Assembly: GCA_965662885.1 (NCBI GenBank)
Contig: CBFIJI010000082.1
Location: 1 to 9,540, forward strand
Direction: 5' to 3'
Source of the DNA: CBFIJI01 sp965662885
Lineage (GTDB): Bacteria > Bacteroidota > Bacteroidia > Flavobacteriales > Flavobacteriaceae
DNA: 9,540 bases
Part shown: positions 7,262 to 9,540 of the stretch, piece after piece
Layout of the letters: each line of letters starts with the position of its first letter
Position numbering within the stretch: the stretch's first letter is position 1
Made by a program: the position numbers and the translations under genes
The notes under the pieces: model-generated
Told to the model about the DNA's origin: nothing
What the model saw: the letters and a program-made list of their open reading frames with translations, nothing else
Database searches by the model: none

Positions 7262-7272
7262 ACAACTTTTGT
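7262..7272. repeat. ACAACTTTTGT repeat, copy 2, adjoining the umuC start
   Basis: This is an exact copy of the 11-mer at 7129-7139, ending 3 bases before the GTG start of umuC. Its AACTTTTG part is one mismatch from TAnnTTTG, so it could be the -7 element of umuCD, which would make the mRNA nearly leaderless. Alternatively it is an operator shared with sucA. Confidence 0.4.
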
Positions 7273-7275
7273 AAA

Positions 7276-8535
7276 GTGTTTGCTTTAGTCGATTGTAATA
7301 ATTTTTATGCTTCCTGTGAACGGGTGTTTCAACCACAATGGGAGGGCAAACCCGTGGTGATTCTTTCCAACAACGATGGCTGTGTCATTGCCCGTAGCAA
7401 CGAAGCCAAAGCCTTAGGGATTCCAATGGGGGCACCCGCCTTTCAATACCGAGCCACTTTTAAACAAAAAGGGGTGAAAGTATTTTCCTCCAACTACCCC
7501 TTGTACGGCGATATGAGTAGTCGAGTCATGCGGATTTTAGAACAATACACCCCCAACGTAGAAATTTACAGTATCGACGAAGCCTTCCTCTTGTTTAAAG
7601 GCTTTAAACATTTTGATCTACAAAAAAAGTGTTTGGCCATGCGCAAGCAAGTACGTCAATGGACCGGGATTCCCGTTTCTGTAGGACTTGCACCCAGTAA
7701 GGCCTTGGCTAAAATTGCCAATAAAATTGCTAAAAAATTTCCTGAAAAAACACAAGGAGTTTACTGTATTGACACGGAAGAAAAACGTTTAAAAGCCTTA
7801 AAATGGACCGCTATCGGTGATGTTTGGGGTATTGGCCGACAACATCGCAAACGTTTAGAAGCTTTGGGAATCGCAACAGCCTTAGATTTTACACAACTTC
7901 CTGATACTTGGGTTCAAAAAAACATGAGTATTTTAGGACTTCGCCTTAAAAAAGACTTACAAGGACTTCCTTCCATTCAACTGGAAGAAGTCAGCCCTCC
8001 TAAAAAGGGGATTGCTACGACACGTAGTTTTGAAAATACGCTCACTATATATAGTGATTTAGAAGAGCGGATTTCCACCTTTGCCGGGAGTTGTGCGGAA
8101 AAGCTTCGGAAACAACAAAGCAGTTGCAATGCCTTGTTGGTCTTTGTTCGAAGTGACCCCCACAAAAAAGGAGCCATTCCCTATGCCAATAGTTGTGTGA
8201 TGACCCTTCCCTATGCTACTGATTCAAGTATCATCTTAAGCAAATATGCCGTAATGGGTTTACAAGGTCTTTTTAAGGAAGGTATTTATTATAAAAAAGC
8301 AGGAGTGATGGTCATGGGCTTGGTGCCTTCTAAGGAACGACAATTGAACTTATTTGCGCCCAATATCAGCAAACACGACAGCTTGATGCAAGCCATTGAT
8401 CATATCCATCGGCGGTTTGGTCCCCACCGAATGAAATTGGCCAATCAAGACTTAGAACGAACCTGGAAAATGAAACAAGAACACCTTTCCCAACGCTTTA
8501 CCACAGAAGTTGCGGAAATCATCATCGTAAAATAA
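7276..8535 (+). CDS. umuC: Y-family DNA polymerase V catalytic subunit UmuC
   Basis: UmuC is an error-prone translesion polymerase that copies past DNA damage when activated by cleaved UmuD and RecA. The 419 residues compare with 422 in E. coli. The start MFALVDCNNFYASCERVF is the family signature, with metal-binding Asp6. The second catalytic site is YSIDEAF with Asp101 and Glu102. SNNDGCVIARSNEAK (31-45) and NYPLYGDMS (73-81) are fingers and palm motifs. A helix-hairpin-helix thumb region is at about 180-210 (GDVWGIGRQHRKRLEALGI). The little-finger domain is at about 245-350, and QLNLF at 356-360 is the classical sliding-clamp binding motif. The start is a GTG: no ATG lies in frame between the upstream stop at 7201 and this codon, and the conserved N-terminus fixes it here. 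umuD follows after 5 bases, so the two form an operon. DNA-damage control is likely, but no recognised LexA box is seen. Confidence 0.96.
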   Translation: MFALVDCNNFYASCERVFQPQWEGKPVVILSNNDGCVIARSNEAKALGIPMGAPAFQYRATFKQKGVKVFSSNYPLYGDMSSRVMRILEQYTPNVEIYSIDEAFLLFKGFKHFDLQKKCLAMRKQVRQWTGIPVSVGLAPSKALAKIANKIAKKFPEKTQGVYCIDTEEKRLKALKWTAIGDVWGIGRQHRKRLEALGIATALDFTQLPDTWVQKNMSILGLRLKKDLQGLPSIQLEEVSPPKKGIATTRSFENTLTIYSDLEERISTFAGSCAEKLRKQQSSCNALLVFVRSDPHKKGAIPYANSCVMTLPYATDSSIILSKYAVMGLQGLFKEGIYYKKAGVMVMGLVPSKERQLNLFAPNISKHDSLMQAIDHIHRRFGPHRMKLANQDLERTWKMKQEHLSQRFTTEVAEIIIVK

Positions 8536-8540
8536 GGCCT

Positions 8541-8972
8541 ATGAAAACGAAAAAAATCATCTTTTTTCACCCCGATAGAGAGTTTAAAAAAACACTGCAC
8601 TTGGCCAATGAAGGTATTTCTGCGGGCTTTCCCTCCCCTGCCGATGATTTTAAGGAGCTGCGAATCAGTATTGATCAAGAAGTGGTTAAAAATGAAGAAG
8701 CCACCTTTTACGCACGGGTTTCTGGACAGTCCATGCAAGGAGCCGGATTGGACGATGGCGATTTATTGGTCATCGACCGAAGTTTGGAACCTCAAGACAA
8801 TAAAATTGCTGTCTGCTTTGTGGATGGGGAATTTACCGTCAAACGGCTAAAAGTTGAAAAAGACTGTGTGTATTTGATGCCCGAAAACCCCAACTACCCC
8901 CCTATTAAAATCACAGAAGACAATGAACTCATCATTTGGGGAGTGGTAACCTATGTGGTAAAGAAGATATAA
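8541..8972 (+). CDS. umuD: UmuD-like self-cleaving S24 peptidase, pol V accessory subunit
   Basis: UmuD is cleaved by its own Ser/Lys dyad on contact with RecA filaments; the shortened form binds UmuC to make DNA polymerase V. The 143-residue protein has the cleavage site Ala28-Gly29 in ISAGFPSPADDF, against Cys24-Gly25 in E. coli UmuD. The catalytic Ser64 lies in VSGQSMQGAG and the catalytic Lys101 in EFTVKRLK. The DGDLLVIDR and LMPENPNYPPI stretches are typical of the S24 fold. There is no N-terminal DNA-binding domain, so it is UmuD and not LexA or a phage repressor. The ATG at 8541 lies 5 bases after the umuC stop. The order umuC then umuD is the reverse of E. coli. Confidence 0.94.
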   Translation: MKTKKIIFFHPDREFKKTLHLANEGISAGFPSPADDFKELRISIDQEVVKNEEATFYARVSGQSMQGAGLDDGDLLVIDRSLEPQDNKIAVCFVDGEFTVKRLKVEKDCVYLMPENPNYPPIKITEDNELIIWGVVTYVVKKI

Positions 8973-8977
8973 GTGAC

Positions 8978-8995
8978 CTATTTATTCTTAAATAG
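8978..8995 (+). terminator. Weak hairpin downstream of umuD
   Basis: CTATTTA (8978-8984) and TAAATAG (8989-8995) form a perfect 7-bp stem with loop TTCT, starting 5 bases after the umuD stop. No T-run follows on the plus strand (AACCCCC does), so intrinsic termination is doubtful. It may only protect the 3' end or be chance in AT-rich DNA. Confidence 0.2.
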
Positions 8996-9089
8996 AACCC
9001 CCTTGAGTTTGTTACAGCGGCCAAACAAGCTGCTCCACAATGGGTAATTTCGTGTTGTTTGATGTTGATTTTTGACACTAGGATTATTG

Positions 9090-9540
9090 TTACAACTTAA
9101 ATTCAAAATTGAAACTAAACTTTAAATTATTTTTTAAATACTGATCGGTTTTAAAGTAAGAATCTCCTTTTTGAAAAACGTTGGAGCGATTCCAAAACCA
9201 AAACTCATTTTTTTCTTGAACAAATAGTCCAGTTTGTGTTTGAATTGGAAAAAAATAGCTCATCCCAAAACCTAACTTTAAACTTGGGTTTAATTGATAA
9301 TAAATATGAATTTCAGGGCTGAAAAACCACTCTTGTTGTGCTCCATAAAGTGCTATTTTCCCACTATCAAAATTTTCTCCTCCTATTCTTAATGGTTCTG
9401 AAAAAGTAACAACTTCTAATAACCTCCTTAAATTTCGAATACCCGTATTAGCGTTAAACTGATACCACCAATGCCCACGTGTTGAAAGTTCATTTCTAAA
9501 ATATAGCCCAAGAGCAATTGCTTCATAGGACTTATCTTGG
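9090..9540 (-). CDS. C-terminal part of a probable outer-membrane beta-barrel protein, 5' end outside the window
   Basis: An open frame enters from the right edge (first full codon at 9537-9539) and stops with TAA at 9090-9092, giving 149 residues with no start codon needed inside the window. The protein is rich in aromatic and polar residues with alternating patterns (for example WWYQFNANTGIR, IHIYYQLNPSLKLGFGMSYF, KFSFNFEFKL). It ends in a strand with Phe and Leu at its tip, as outer-membrane barrels do. I recognise no specific family. Candidate roles such as a porin-like or conserved flavobacterial surface protein cannot be distinguished. It converges on umuD across 117 bases of non-coding DNA. 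Reality of the frame is supported by its length in DNA of about 33 percent GC and by its protein-like composition; the beta-barrel reading is inference. Confidence 0.65.
   Translation of the reverse strand, partial: QDKSYEAIALGLYFRNELSTRGHWWYQFNANTGIRNLRRLLEVVTFSEPLRIGGENFDSGKIALYGAQQEWFFSPEIHIYYQLNPSLKLGFGMSYFFPIQTQTGLFVQEKNEFWFWNRSNVFQKGDSYFKTDQYLKNNLKFSFNFEFKL

Noticed and set aside
8445..8738. Minus-strand open frame opposite the umuC/umuD junction
   Set aside because: It spans two well-supported plus-strand genes and shows no recognisable motif.
1..9540. CRISPR array, insertion sequence, prophage or integron signatures
   Set aside because: No regularly spaced repeats, transposase or integrase genes, terminal inverted repeats or att-like duplications of the tRNA end were seen.

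Overview
The window looks like a chromosomal segment of a low-GC member of the Bacteroidota, most likely a flavobacterium. The evidence is: an ExbB with an extra N-terminal signal-peptide-like extension next to a flavobacterial-type ExbD; adjacent sucA and sucB whose protein termini match the flavobacterial style; A-rich leaders instead of Shine-Dalgarno sites; and a good match to the Bacteroidota -7 promoter element (TAnnTTTG) upstream of sucA. Family assignments come from motifs read by eye. No database search was run.

Layout from left to right. (1) Positions 1-1578, minus strand: a TonB-energising cluster, exbB, then a four-helix membrane protein of unknown function, then exbD, which runs off the left edge. 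(2) Positions 1633-1751: a tRNA-Ser(GGA) on the minus strand, followed by an AT-only terminator-like hairpin. (3) Positions 1826-2608: a TatD-family metal-dependent hydrolase on the minus strand. Divergent from it is a small retropepsin-like aspartic protease, with a perfect 10-bp inverted repeat in the short region between them. (4) Positions 3102-7092: sucB and sucA, the E2 and E1 components of 2-oxoglutarate dehydrogenase, as a minus-strand pair (sucA first). (5) Positions 7093-7275: a divergent AT-rich control region holding three small dyad motifs of the form ACAA-N3/4-TTGT. (6) Positions 7276-8972: umuC and umuD (DNA polymerase V catalytic subunit and its self-cleaving partner) on the plus strand, in the order umuC-umuD, the reverse of E. 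coli umuDC. (7) Positions 8973-9089: a convergent intergenic segment. (8) Positions 9090-9540: the 3' end of a minus-strand gene for an aromatic-rich, probably outer-membrane beta-barrel protein, cut by the right edge.

Most of the content is housekeeping: nutrient-uptake energy transfer, a tRNA, the TCA cycle and SOS-type translesion synthesis. I do not see a clearly new system. The points most worth a second look are the shared operator-like dyads between sucA and umuC, the inverted umuCD order, the membrane protein inside the exb cluster, the cysteine pair in the periplasmic part of ExbD, and the non-ATG start of the retropepsin with its overlapping palindrome.
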